Origin: Citreimonas salinaria
GTDB lineage: Bacteria > Pseudomonadota > Alphaproteobacteria > Rhodobacterales > Rhodobacteraceae
Assembly (NCBI RefSeq): GCF_900107235.1
Contig: NZ_FNPF01000003.1
Coordinates: forward strand, 300,582-364,581
Direction: 5' to 3'
Length of the DNA stretch: 64,000 bases
Below are positions 19,812-29,812 of this stretch, one piece after another. Positions within the stretch are counted from its first letter, which is position 1, and every line of letters begins with the position of its first letter. A program made the translations under genes and the position numbers. The notes under the pieces were generated by a model that ran no database searches, was not told where the DNA came from, and saw nothing but the letters and a program-made list of their open reading frames with translations.

Positions 19812-20210
19812 ATGATCGTCAGGGATTTCGACAAGATCGTCAAAGGCGAACGCGACCGCGTGGTCGCCGACGCCAAGTGGACCAGCGTGCGGATGCTGCT
19901 GGCGAATGACGGGATGGGGTTCAGCTTCCACATCACCGTCCTCGAAGCCGGGTCCGAGCACACGTTCCACTACAAGAACCACTTCGAGAGCGTCTATTGC
20001 ATGCAGGGCAAGGGGTCGATCACCGACCTCAAGACCGGCGAGACGCACGAGATCAAGCCGGGTGTCATGTACGCGCTCAACGAGCACGACAAGCACACCC
20101 TGCGCGCCGAGGAAGAGCTGTGGATGGCGTGCTGCTTCAATCCGCCGGTCACCGGCACCGAAGTGCACCGAGAAGACGGCTCTTACGCCGCACCAGACGA
20201 AGTGAGCTGA
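19812..20210 (+). CDS. ectC: L-ectoine synthase
   Basis: Cyclises N-gamma-acetyldiaminobutyrate to ectoine; 132 aa, a cupin-fold cytoplasmic enzyme. The start MIVRDFDKIV and the cupin segments HITVLEAGSEHTFHYKNHFESVYC and LNEHDKHTLRAEEE give the metal-binding and substrate residues expected for EctC. The next gene is ask rather than ectD, so nothing in this cluster would make 5-hydroxyectoine. Confidence 0.97.
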   Translation: MIVRDFDKIVKGERDRVVADAKWTSVRMLLANDGMGFSFHITVLEAGSEHTFHYKNHFESVYCMQGKGSITDLKTGETHEIKPGVMYALNEHDKHTLRAEEELWMACCFNPPVTGTEVHREDGSYAAPDEVS

Positions 20211-20268
20211 GACCGCAGGCGGGGGTATGCCCCCCGCCCGCCCCTCGAAGCACACTCAGGAGTTTCCA

Positions 20269-21705
20269 ATGACCCTCAAGACCGCCCAATCGCATACTGT
20301 CGAGAAAATCGGCGGCACATCCATGTCGCGCGTGACCGAACTGCTGCAGCCGCTCTTTCGCGTCGACAACCCCGAATACAACCGCATCTTCGTGGTCTCC
20401 GCCTTCAGCGAGATCACGAACCTGCTGCTGGAACACAAGAAGACCGGCGAGCCGGGCGTCTACGCCCATTTCGCTGACGAGACCGAGGATCACGGCTGGC
20501 ACGGCGCCCTCAGCCGCGTCGAGGCCGCCATGCGCGAGGCGCAGGAGGCGGTGCTCGACCACCCGGCCGACCGCGCCGAGGCGCGCGATTTCCTGCGCGA
20601 GCGGATCGAGGGCGCGCGCTCGTGCCTGATCGACCTGCAGCGCCTGTGCTCCTACGGCCATTTCCGCCTGTCCGAGCACATGGGCAAGACGCGCGAACTG
20701 CTCTCCGGCCTGGGCGAGGCGCATTCCGCCTTCGTCACCACCGCGCTGCTGCGCCGCCACGGCGTCGACGCGCGCCTGATCGACCTGTCGGGCTGGCGTG
20801 ACGACCGCGAGATGACGCTGGACGAGCGCATCCTCGACGGGCTGTCGGACGTCGACTTCGCCACGGAAATGCCGATCGTAACCGGCTACGCGCAATGCTC
20901 CGAAGGGCTGATGTCCCAGTTCGACCGCGGCTATTCCGAGGTGACGTTCAGCCAGATCGCCGCCCTGACCGGCGCGCGCGAGGCGATCATCCACAAGGAA
21001 TTCCACCTCTCGTCGGCTGACCCCAAGCTGGTCGGCGCCGAGAACGTGCGCAAGCTGGGCCACACCAACTACGACGTGGCCGACCAGCTGGCCAACATGG
21101 GGATGGAGGCGATCCACCCGACCGCCGCCAAGGCCCTGCGCCAGGCCGAGGTCGCGCTGCGCGTGACCAACGCCTTCGAGCCCGAGGACCCCGGCACGCT
21201 GATCGACGAGGCGCCCGCCGAACAGGGCGTGGCCGAGATGGTTACCGGCCTCGAGACCTACGCGGTCGAGCTGTTCGAGCAGGACATGGTCGGCGTGAAG
21301 GGCTACGACGCCAACACGCTGGACCTGCTCAAGCGGCACAACATCCGCATCGTGTCGAAGGTGACCAACGCCAACACGATCACGCACTACGTGGACGCCC
21401 CCCTGTCGCGCGTGCGCGAGTTCGAGAAGGATCTCGGCAAGCGCTATCCCAACGCCGAGATCAACGTGCGCGCCACCGCCATCGCCTCGGTCATCGGGCG
21501 CGACCTGCGCGGCCTGCACGTGCTGGAACGCGGACTGGGCGCGCTGCGCGAGGCCAAGGTCGACGTGATCTCGGCCCACCAGACGACCCGCACGGTCGAC
21601 GCGCAGTTCGTCATCAGCCGCGACGACTTCGAGAAGACCGTGAAGGTCCTGCACGACACCTTCATGGGCCGCACCGACGACAAGACGATCCGCAAGGTCG
21701 CCTGA
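20269..21705 (+). CDS. ask: Ectoine-specific aspartate kinase
   Basis: Phosphorylates L-aspartate, providing precursor flux to ectoine; 478 aa. The kinase domain starts with VEKIGGTSMSR, which departs from the usual KFGGTS and is typical of Ask_Ect proteins clustered with ectABC. TGYAQCSEGLMSQFDRGYSE is the aspartate/ATP region, and paired ACT-like segments occupy the last 130 residues (VVSKVTNANTITHYV onward). ATG at 20269 has CAGGAG six bases upstream. Ask_Ect isoforms are reported to be less feedback-inhibited than the housekeeping enzyme. It ends 30 bp before a strong terminator. Confidence 0.93.
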   Translation: MTLKTAQSHTVEKIGGTSMSRVTELLQPLFRVDNPEYNRIFVVSAFSEITNLLLEHKKTGEPGVYAHFADETEDHGWHGALSRVEAAMREAQEAVLDHPADRAEARDFLRERIEGARSCLIDLQRLCSYGHFRLSEHMGKTRELLSGLGEAHSAFVTTALLRRHGVDARLIDLSGWRDDREMTLDERILDGLSDVDFATEMPIVTGYAQCSEGLMSQFDRGYSEVTFSQIAALTGAREAIIHKEFHLSSADPKLVGAENVRKLGHTNYDVADQLANMGMEAIHPTAAKALRQAEVALRVTNAFEPEDPGTLIDEAPAEQGVAEMVTGLETYAVELFEQDMVGVKGYDANTLDLLKRHNIRIVSKVTNANTITHYVDAPLSRVREFEKDLGKRYPNAEINVRATAIASVIGRDLRGLHVLERGLGALREAKVDVISAHQTTRTVDAQFVISRDDFEKTVKVLHDTFMGRTDDKTIRKVA

Positions 21706-21735
21706 CGGCGCCTGCCGGACCGCACGAGACAAGGG

Positions 21736-21766
21736 AAACCGCGCCGCCTGCCGGCGCGGTTTTTTT
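21736..21766 (+). terminator. Rho-independent terminator of ectABC-ask
   Basis: An 11-bp stem (AAACCGCGCCG with its exact complement) around a CCTGC loop, running into a T-tract. It starts 31 bp after the ask stop and closes the ectoine operon. Confidence 0.92.
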
Positions 21767-21826
21767 GCTGCGTTGCCGCGCGCGCGCGCCCGGACTAGCC
21801 TCACCCCGGATGCGCAGGGGGTAAGA

Positions 21827-23050
21827 ATGCCGGAACCGACGGGGCGCGTGCTGGTCTATGCGCCGGTCTCTCTGTTCGACCATGACGGTCGCCGCTACAT
21901 CGAGGACCAGGCCATCATCGGCCTGCGGCGCTGGGCGGAGAATTTCGCCCGCGCCGACGTTCTGATGCCCGTGGCGCACATGCCTCCGCCCGCCGGCTGG
22001 ACCGATGCGCGCGATGCCGCCCTGCCCGCCAACCTGGTGCTGCATCCCCTGCCCATCGCTTGGCGCCCTGACCAGTTCCTGCGCGCCTACCGCCCGACGC
22101 GCGCGCGCATCGCGGCGCTGATCCGCGACTGCGACTATCCCTGCTTCGCGATCGGCGGGCTTTTCGGTGACTGGGGCGCCGTCGCCGCCTTCGAGGCGGC
22201 GCGCCAGAACCGGCGCTTCGCAATCTGGACCGACCGCGTCGAATCCGAGGTCACGCGCCACGGGGCGCACCATGGCCCCTGGCGCGCGCGCCTGCGCAAG
22301 CGGCTCTACCGGCGCCCGATGGCGGCACTTGAACGCGCGGTCATCTCGCGCGCGACGCTGGGCCTGTTCCACGGGCGCGAGACCTACGAAGCCTACGCGC
22401 CCTATGCCCGCGCGGCCGAGCTGGTGCACGACATCCTGCTCGAAAAATCCGACCGGATCGACGCGGACGCACTGACCGCCAAGCAGGCCGAGGCGCGCCT
22501 CGGCCCCCTGCGCATCATCTATGCCGGCCGCGCCGAGGCCATGAAGGGCCCGATGGACTGGATCGACACCCTCGCCGCGCTGAAGACGCGCGGGGTGGCC
22601 TTCCGCGCCAAGTGGCTGGGCGACGGCGCGGAACGCCCGGCGATGCAGGCAGCCGTCGCCCGCGCCGGCCTGTCGGACGCGGTCTCGCTGCCCGGCTTCG
22701 TCGCCGACCGCGCCGCCGTGCTGCGCAGCCTGCGCGCCGCCCATGTCTTCCTGTTCTGCCACCGCACCCCCGAAAGCCCCCGCTGCCTGATCGAGGCGCT
22801 CGCGTCGGGCACACCGCTGCTGGGCCATGACGGCGCCTATGCCCGCGACCTCGTGAGCCGCGACCCCCGCGCGGCGCGGCTCTTCCCGATGGGCGACGCG
22901 GCGGCGATGGCCGCGGGGCTCGCGGCGTTCGACACCGACCGCACCGCGCTGGCCGGCGCCATGGCAGCGGCACGCACCTGCGGCGAGGGCTTCGACTCGG
23001 AAACCGTCTTCGCCCACCGTGCCGAGCTGCTGCGGCGCTACCTGGGCTAG
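21827..23050 (+). CDS. GT4-type glycosyltransferase
   Basis: A 407-aa GT-B-fold glycosyltransferase. The N-terminal half has VLVYAPVSLFDHDG; the C-terminal half carries the group 1 signature (IIYAGRAEAMKGPMDWIDTL, LPGFVADRAAVLRSLRAAHVFLF, TPESPRCLIEALASGTPLLG) with the EX7E-like SPRCLIEALASG donor-binding region. Sugar and acceptor unknown; no other polysaccharide genes nearby. ATG at 21827, after a purine-rich GGGGGTAAGA. The stop is a single base from the convergent ureG stop, so the two transcripts must overlap or end within each other. Confidence 0.8.
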   Translation: MPEPTGRVLVYAPVSLFDHDGRRYIEDQAIIGLRRWAENFARADVLMPVAHMPPPAGWTDARDAALPANLVLHPLPIAWRPDQFLRAYRPTRARIAALIRDCDYPCFAIGGLFGDWGAVAAFEAARQNRRFAIWTDRVESEVTRHGAHHGPWRARLRKRLYRRPMAALERAVISRATLGLFHGRETYEAYAPYARAAELVHDILLEKSDRIDADALTAKQAEARLGPLRIIYAGRAEAMKGPMDWIDTLAALKTRGVAFRAKWLGDGAERPAMQAAVARAGLSDAVSLPGFVADRAAVLRSLRAAHVFLFCHRTPESPRCLIEALASGTPLLGHDGAYARDLVSRDPRAARLFPMGDAAAMAAGLAAFDTDRTALAGAMAAARTCGEGFDSETVFAHRAELLRRYLG

Positions 23051-23051
23051 G

Positions 23052-23684
23052 TCACCCGGCCACGCGCAACACGTCCAGCCCGCCTATCCGCGCCAGCAGG
23101 TCTACGACCTGCTCGACCTCCTCGCCGTGGCGGATCGCCGCGAAGACCGTCGGCCGGTCGGGCCGCATCCGGTCCGCGTCTCGGCGCATCACCTCCAGCG
23201 AGGCGCCCACATGCGGCGCGAGGTCGGTCTTGTTCACCACCAGGATGTCCGACCGCGTGATCGCCGGTCCGCCCTTGCGGGGAATGTCCTCGCCGGCCGC
23301 GGTGTCGATCACGTAGATCGTCACGTCCGCCAGTTCCGGCGAAAACGTCGCCGACAGGTTGTCGCCGCCGCTCTCGATCAGCACCAGGTCGAGGTCGGGG
23401 AAATCCGCGTTCAGCTGCGCGATGGCCGCCAAGTTGATCGAGGCATCCTCGCGGATCGCGGTGTGCGGGCAGCCGCCGGTCTCGACGCCGCGGATCCGGT
23501 CCAGCGGCAGCACCTGGCGTCGCATCAGCGCCTCGGCATCCTCGCGCGTGTAGATGTCGTTGGTGACCACCGCCATCGACAGCCGGTCGCGCAAGGCGGT
23601 GCACAGTGCCGCGGTCAGGGTGGTCTTTCCGGCGCCCACCGGGCCGCCGATGCCCACCCGCAGGGGGCCGTTCGGGGATGTCAT
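23052..23684 (-). CDS. ureG: Urease accessory GTPase UreG
   Basis: SIMIBI-class GTPase that, with UreF and UreD, delivers nickel to urease; 210 aa. P-loop GPVGAGKT at residues 14-21, metal-binding CPH at 72-74 in [11 protein letters not shown], and NKTDLA for guanine specificity. Last gene of the urease operon, 11 bp after ureF. Confidence 0.97.
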   Translation of the reverse strand: MTSPNGPLRVGIGGPVGAGKTTLTAALCTALRDRLSMAVVTNDIYTREDAEALMRRQVLPLDRIRGVETGGCPHTAIREDASINLAAIAQLNADFPDLDLVLIESGGDNLSATFSPELADVTIYVIDTAAGEDIPRKGGPAITRSDILVVNKTDLAPHVGASLEVMRRDADRMRPDRPTVFAAIRHGEEVEQVVDLLARIGGLDVLRVAG

Positions 23685-23695
23685 GCTTGCCTCCG

Positions 23696-24331
23696 TCACG
23701 ATCTGAAAATCCGGGAATGCAGCGCCTCGTGCCGCTGGCTCGCGATGTCGAGCGCGGGGGCGAAGCCGCCGATGTCGTCGAGGTCGGCCGCCAGCGCCCG
23801 CGCGGCAAGCGCGGCGCACAGCGGCTGCAGCGCGCGGGTGATCCGCTGCCCGTCGGTCTGGCCCAGCGGCACCAGCCGCACGCAGGCGGCGCAAAGATTG
23901 GCGGCGAAGGCCTGCAGGTACAGCCGCAGCCCGTGATCCACCGGCAGGTCCAGCGCGCGCAGCGCCGCGCCCACCGCGACCGGGTAGGCCGCGCCGGGCA
24001 CGTCCGCGCCCCAGACCGCGCGGACCGTGGCGGCAAAGGCCGCGCCCTGTTCCAGCGTTTCGGCCCGCCGCTCGGCCGAGGGCGCGAGCGCGCGCGCCAG
24101 GTCGACCAGTTCCCGCAGATTCTTGCCCGCCGCCGCCTGCGCGCACAGCACCGCGTCGCTCCAGCCCGCGCCATGCTCCAGCACGTCGCGCAACCAGGCC
24201 TCGGCGCTCGTGGCATCCGCGATATGCCCGTCCTGCACAGCGGCCTCCAGCCCGTGCGACCACGCGAAGGCCCCCACCGGGAAGGCGGGCGAGAACAGCT
24301 GGTGCAGGACCAGGTGCGGATCAAGGACCAT
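23696..24331 (-). CDS. ureF: Urease accessory protein UreF
   Basis: Helical scaffold protein that regulates UreG GTPase activity during urease activation; 211 aa. The signature [18 protein letters not shown] is near the N-terminus and [13 protein letters not shown] mid-protein. The start at MVLDPHLV (24331) overlaps the 3' end of ureE; ATG at 24355 (MRRRTIIRM) is an alternative, also inside ureE. The overlap implies coupling within the operon. Confidence 0.93.
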   Translation of the reverse strand: MVLDPHLVLHQLFSPAFPVGAFAWSHGLEAAVQDGHIADATSAEAWLRDVLEHGAGWSDAVLCAQAAAGKNLRELVDLARALAPSAERRAETLEQGAAFAATVRAVWGADVPGAAYPVAVGAALRALDLPVDHGLRLYLQAFAANLCAACVRLVPLGQTDGQRITRALQPLCAALAARALAADLDDIGGFAPALDIASQRHEALHSRIFRS

Positions 24332-24845
24332 GCGGATGATCGTGCGCCGCCGCATGGGCGCGCGCATGAGCGTCGCCATGAGCCTCGGCATGCGAATGTG
24401 AATGCGAATGATCGTGGCCGTGGGTGCGCCCGTGCCCGTAGGCGCCGCCCTCGGGCGTGAAAGGCTCGGTCACCTCTCCGACCGTCGCACCAAGCTGTTC
24501 CAGCATGGCGCGGATCACGTGGTCGGGCCGGATCAGCAGGCGCCCCGCCTCGATCTGGCAGGGCGTGTGGCGGTTGCCTACGTGCCATGCCACGCGCGGC
24601 AGGTCCGGCGCGGTGATCGCCAGCAACGGCTCCGCCGCCGCCTCGACGGCGATCTCGTGCCCCTCGGTCGTGACCAGCACGCCCCCGTCGTCCAGCGACG
24701 TGGTCTGCGCGAGATCCACCAGCAGCCCCGCGCCCGAGGCCATGGTCAGCACCTTGCGGCGCAGGAAACGGGCCTCGTAATCCAGCACTAGCCGGTCGAA
24801 GGGCGTGCCGTGGACGTGCGGGTGATAGGTGCGGGCGGTCAGCAT
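24321..24845 (-). CDS. ureE: Urease nickel metallochaperone UreE
   Basis: Nickel-binding accessory protein of 174 aa. The N-terminal UreE domain and the metal-binding central domain (about 75-130) are followed by a His-rich tail of about 38 residues with many HSH, HDH and HAR units, expected to store or concentrate nickel. It follows ureC after 13 bp, and its 3' end overlaps ureF. Confidence 0.95.
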   Translation of the reverse strand: MLTARTYHPHVHGTPFDRLVLDYEARFLRRKVLTMASGAGLLVDLAQTTSLDDGGVLVTTEGHEIAVEAAAEPLLAITAPDLPRVAWHVGNRHTPCQIEAGRLLIRPDHVIRAMLEQLGATVGEVTEPFTPEGGAYGHGRTHGHDHSHSHSHAEAHGDAHARAHAAAHDHPHGP

Positions 24846-24858
24846 GGGTACCTCGGGG

Positions 24859-26568
<1,710 letters not shown>

Positions 26569-26680
26569 GGTCGGTCCTTTCAATGTGGGGCGACGCGCGC
26601 CCGCCGTGCTGGGGCGACACGCGCCCGCAAGTGTTCGGGGCGCGGGCCCCGGCATGTTCCGGGGCGGCCGCGCCGCGGGA

Positions 26681-27004
26681 TCATTTCGACCCGAGCGTCC
26701 GGGTCTTCACGCGCGTCAGTCGCCGACGGTTGCCCCGCGCCTTGCGCGACAGCGGCGCGGAAAAGGCGTTGCCGGCCGCCTCGATCCCGCGGCCGCTCAC
26801 CATCGCCTTCTGCCACGCGGCGAAGGCCTGCGCGAAGGCGGGCGGCTTTTCCGTCACCATGCGCACGGCCTCTCCGGGCGGCATGCTCCAGGCGCCGGCA
26901 AGGCCCATCATGCGCAGGGTCATCACGACCTGCACGTCCCAGACCATCATGCCCGTCCGCAGGGTCTGGTTGAACATTCGATAGGGGGCGAAGACGTCGA
27001 TCAT
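26681..27004 (-). CDS. Uncharacterised 107-aa protein between ureB and ureC
   Basis: Starts [18 protein letters not shown] with a CGGAG site upstream of ATG 27004. The first 75 residues are probably helical and unusually rich in Met (about eight) and aromatic residues. The last 30 are strongly basic (RKARGNRRR). I do not recognise a characterised family; short Met-rich helical proteins of this kind in Rhodobacteraceae are usually left as hypothetical or loosely called phasin-like. It is co-directional with ureB and ureC, with gaps of about 140 and 110 bp. A structural or nickel-related role would be speculation. Confidence 0.7.
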   Translation of the reverse strand: MIDVFAPYRMFNQTLRTGMMVWDVQVVMTLRMMGLAGAWSMPPGEAVRMVTEKPPAFAQAFAAWQKAMVSGRGIEAAGNAFSAPLSRKARGNRRRLTRVKTRTLGSK

Positions 27005-27145
27005 TTCAAACTCCGGGTCTTTCGGCGCCCGCGCGGCCGGGGCCCTTCGGTCGCCCGTGCCCTGCGGCGCTCGGTATCGGTTTTCGGCGAAAGTTTCGCC
27101 ATGGATGGCACCGGGACGCGACGGGCGCATCGCGGTGCTCTCGTG

Positions 27146-27460
27146 TCACGAGGGGCCGAGATCGCCCATCACCATCTGGTTGAAGCCGAAGATGCGCCGC
27201 GCGCCCGCCACCGGGATCAGCGTGACCTCGCGCCGCTGGCCCGGCTCGAACCGCACCGCGCTGCCCGGGGCGATGTCGAGCCGCATGCCATGCGCCGCAT
27301 CGCGGTCGAAGTCCAGCGCCGGGTTCGCCTCGGCGAAATGGTAGTGGCTGCCCACCTGCACCGGCCGGTCGCCGGTATTGGCGACCATCAGCGTCACCGG
27401 CACGCGGCCCTCGTTGAGGGCGATCGCCCCCTCGGCGGGAAGGACCTCTCCGGGAATCAC
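27146..27460 (-). CDS. ureB: Urease subunit beta
   Basis: Structural subunit of the urease trimer, 104 aa, beginning VIPGEVLP from a GTG at 27460 with GAGGAG upstream. The conserved [39 protein letters not shown] is present over its length. The start codon overlaps the 3' end of the HD-domain gene, whose stop is at 27457-27459. Confidence 0.96.
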   Translation of the reverse strand: MIPGEVLPAEGAIALNEGRVPVTLMVANTGDRPVQVGSHYHFAEANPALDFDRDAAHGMRLDIAPGSAVRFEPGQRREVTLIPVAGARRIFGFNQMVMGDLGPS

Positions 27461-27999
27461 GACGGGAACTCCTCGATCTTCTGCATCGCCTCGGCGACGG
27501 CATTGTCGAACGTCACTTCCAGGAACGGACTTGCGCCGCGGCAGGCATCGACCACGCGCTTGGCCCCGGCGATGTAGTCGGCGGCCTCCCGTCGCGTCCA
27601 GCCCTTCGGCAGCCGCACGAGGTCGCGCAGGTTCGAGGTCTGGTCCGCGATCTTGATCAGCCGAACCGACTGCGTCGCCCGCGCCATGTGCTCGGCCTGA
27701 AGCGCCTTGCGCTCGGGGCGCGGCAGTTCCTCCCACGCGGGATCGTCGGTCAGCCCGTCCACGATCTGCGCCACCCGCGGGCCGAACCGGCGCGAAATCT
27801 CGTTTACGCCGGTCTCGCTGTCCTCGACCACGTCGTGCAGCAGTGCGCTCGCGATCTCGATCTCGCCGGCCTCGGCGCAGGCGACCAGGTCGGCCACCTC
27901 GAGCACGTGGTTGATGTAGGGCGCGACCCCGTCCTTTCGGGTCTGGTCCTGGTGCGCCTGCGCGGCGAACAGCGCCGCCGACGTGATCAGCCGGCTCAT
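27457..27999 (-). CDS. MESH1-like HD-domain (p)ppGpp hydrolase-type protein
   Basis: A 180-aa single-domain HD protein with the motif set of small alarmone hydrolases. [11 protein letters not shown] (R21, K22, Y29, H31) is motif 1, LLHDVVED (H55, D56, E59, D60) is the HD and diagnostic ED pair, and [13 protein letters not shown] (D119, N123, R125) is the nucleotide and metal region. These match animal MESH1 and the hydrolase half of RelA/SpoT. No synthetase domain is present. It sits between ureA and ureB: its ATG overlaps the ureA stop (ATGA), and its stop overlaps the ureB start. Expected activity is removal of pyrophosphate from (p)ppGpp, or of phosphate from a related nucleotide. The link to urease is inferred from position only. 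Confidence 0.86.
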   Translation of the reverse strand: MSRLITSAALFAAQAHQDQTRKDGVAPYINHVLEVADLVACAEAGEIEIASALLHDVVEDSETGVNEISRRFGPRVAQIVDGLTDDPAWEELPRPERKALQAEHMARATQSVRLIKIADQTSNLRDLVRLPKGWTRREAADYIAGAKRVVDACRGASPFLEVTFDNAVAEAMQKIEEFPS

Positions 28000-28298
28000 C
28001 GGATCGGCTCGTGCACGGTCACCAGCTTGGTCCCGTCCGGGAACGTCGCCTCGACCTGAACGTCGTGGATCATCTCGGGTACCCCTTCCATGCATTGCTC
28101 GCGCGTGACCACCTGCGCGCCCAGCCGCATCATCTCGGCCACGGTGCGACCGTCGCGCGCGCCTTCGACGACGGCGTCCGTGATCAACGCGACAGCCTCG
28201 GGGTGGTTCAGCTTGACGCCACGCGCCAGGCGCCGGCGCGCCACCTCGGCGGCCATCGAGATCAGCAGCTTGTCCTTTTCGCGCGGGGTCAGGTTCAT
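27996..28298 (-). CDS. ureA: Urease subunit gamma
   Basis: Small structural urease subunit, 100 aa, the normal family length: [33 protein letters not shown], and the C-terminal [20 protein letters not shown]. Separated by 3 bp from ureD and coupled by ATGA to the HD-domain gene. Confidence 0.97.
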   Translation of the reverse strand: MNLTPREKDKLLISMAAEVARRRLARGVKLNHPEAVALITDAVVEGARDGRTVAEMMRLGAQVVTREQCMEGVPEMIHDVQVEATFPDGTKLVTVHEPIR

Positions 28299-28301
28299 GG
28301 C

Positions 28302-29126
28302 TCACAACATCCAGGGTCGGGGAAGGTCGGTTTCGGTCAGGCGCTCCAGCAGCGGGATCAGGGACTTGCGCAGTGCGTACCCGTCGCGCCCCAGCAGGCG
28401 CAGGAACACCAGGTCGGAATCGAGCGCGCTGGCCCCGGCGGTGGCGGGCAGTGCGGCGCGCAGCGCATCCACCCGCGCCCCCGCCTCCGGTGCCGCCCAC
28501 AGGACCGAGGCCATCGCCCCCGCGCCGCCCGCCACGCCCGCCCGCGCGAGTGCGGCGGCGGCATCACCCTCCAGCCGCAGCCGGTCGGCGAAGACCAGGC
28601 GCCCCTCGCGGCGCAGGTCGATCCGGTCGCGCAAGCGCAGCGCGCGCAGCACCTCGCCCATCGCGGCGCGGCCGAAGACCAGCACCTCGCAGGCGATCAG
28701 CCTGGCATCGCCGCCCATGTCGATGCGCAGGCGGCGGTCCAGCGCCGCGCCGTCGAACAGGATCGTCTCCTGCGGCAGCCAGTGCAGCACTGCACCCGCC
28801 TCCACCGTCAGCGCCGTCTCGACCCGGCCCGGCGCGTCGGAGACCGGCGCGCGGTAGACCCGCTCGGCCGCCTGCGTGGTCATGCGGGCCGCCGCACCCG
28901 GCCCCGCCCGCACTTCCAGCGCCAGCCTGTCGCCGCCCGTCACTCCGCCCGAGGCGTTCAGCAGCACCGCGTCCAGCGCAGGCCCGGCCGGGCGCGGGAA
29001 CAGCAGCTTGGCGCAGCCCGACATCGACAGGTCGGCGATGCGAGTCCGTCCGCCCGCCGCGTGCGCCGCCAGCAGCGCGGCGCCGCGCGCGCGCTGCGCC
29101 GCCGCCGGCGGCTCGATGCCGGGCAA
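28302..29126 (-). CDS. ureD: Urease accessory protein UreD (start uncertain)
   Basis: Scaffold for UreFG and channel for nickel during urease maturation. Family signatures: RARGAALLAAHAAGGRTRIADL, LFPRP, VLLNASGGVTGGDRL, and WLPQETILFDGA. No ATG gives a sensible N-terminus. A TTG at 29126 (LPGIEPPAAAQRARG) is offered as the likely start, and the frame is open to 29294. First gene of the operon ureD-A-HD-B-orf-C-E-F-G. No urea ABC transporter (urtABCDE) adjoins in this window. Confidence 0.85.
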   Translation of the reverse strand: MPGIEPPAAAQRARGAALLAAHAAGGRTRIADLSMSGCAKLLFPRPAGPALDAVLLNASGGVTGGDRLALEVRAGPGAAARMTTQAAERVYRAPVSDAPGRVETALTVEAGAVLHWLPQETILFDGAALDRRLRIDMGGDARLIACEVLVFGRAAMGEVLRALRLRDRIDLRREGRLVFADRLRLEGDAAAALARAGVAGGAGAMASVLWAAPEAGARVDALRAALPATAGASALDSDLVFLRLLGRDGYALRKSLIPLLERLTETDLPRPWML

Positions 29127-29425
29127 GCCACCATCATCCGGACCACGATCATAGGGAATGGCGCTGCCTCCTGCCTGCGCCCGCAAGGTGGACGTTGCGC
29201 AGGAAACCCGCACCCGCCGCGCCGGACAAGCCGTCCCCGCGTCCGGCGCCGCGCACCCGGCCGGACGGGAACGCGTTGCCCGCTCCGCAGGCACGATCGC
29301 CGCACGGTGCCTAAATCGTGTGCGCTTAGGAAACGCGCCTCTCGCGAACCGGAAGGGCTGGAAACCCGCGCCGATTTGCGGTCATGTCGCAGCGTACCCG
29401 CAACGTCCCGAGGCCCGGAGCATCC

Positions 29426-29662
29426 ATGAACTGCGTCTTCATCCAGATCCGCTGCAAGCCCGGCACCGCCTACCGCGTCGCCAGCGACATCGCCCTGCGC
29501 GAGATCCACTCGGAACTCTACTCGACCAGCGGCGAGTACGACCTGCTGCTGAAGATGTACATTCCCGACGAGGCCGACATCGGCAAGTACATCAACGACA
29601 ACCTGCTGGTCATCGACGGGATCGAGCGCACGCTCACCACGCTGACCTTCCGCGCCTTCTAG
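29426..29662 (+). CDS. Stand-alone Lrp/AsnC ligand-binding (RAM) domain protein
   Basis: A 78-aa protein consisting only of the Lrp-type regulation of amino-acid metabolism (RAM) fold: FIQIRCKPGTAYRVA, SELYSTSGEYDLLLKMYI, and a terminal GIERTLTTLTF strand. The DNA-binding helix-turn-helix of full Lrp proteins is missing, and no coding remnant of it lies upstream. ATG 29426 has GGAG nearby. It may bind an amino acid and oligomerise alone or with full-length Lrp proteins; divergent from ureD, convergent with ychF. Confidence 0.83.
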   Translation: MNCVFIQIRCKPGTAYRVASDIALREIHSELYSTSGEYDLLLKMYIPDEADIGKYINDNLLVIDGIERTLTTLTFRAF

Positions 29663-29812
29663 GGCCGGCCACCGCCAACGCCATGGAACCCCGGCGCGGC
29701 TTCTTTGGTCCGGAAATCTCCCGGGGGAGTCGCGCGACAGCGCGACGGGGGGCAGAGTCCCACTACCTCATGAGAGCAGCGCCCCCGCCACTTCACGCGG
29801 CCCCGCCCGCGA

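Noticed and set aside
24321..24430. His-codon repeats at the ureE 3' end
   Set aside because: Explained by the nickel-binding His-rich tail common in UreE.
29729..29746. Inverted repeat GTCGCGC-GACA-GCGCGAC between the RAM-domain gene and ychF
   Set aside because: A stem is present but no T-run follows on either strand; too common in GC-rich DNA to call a terminator.
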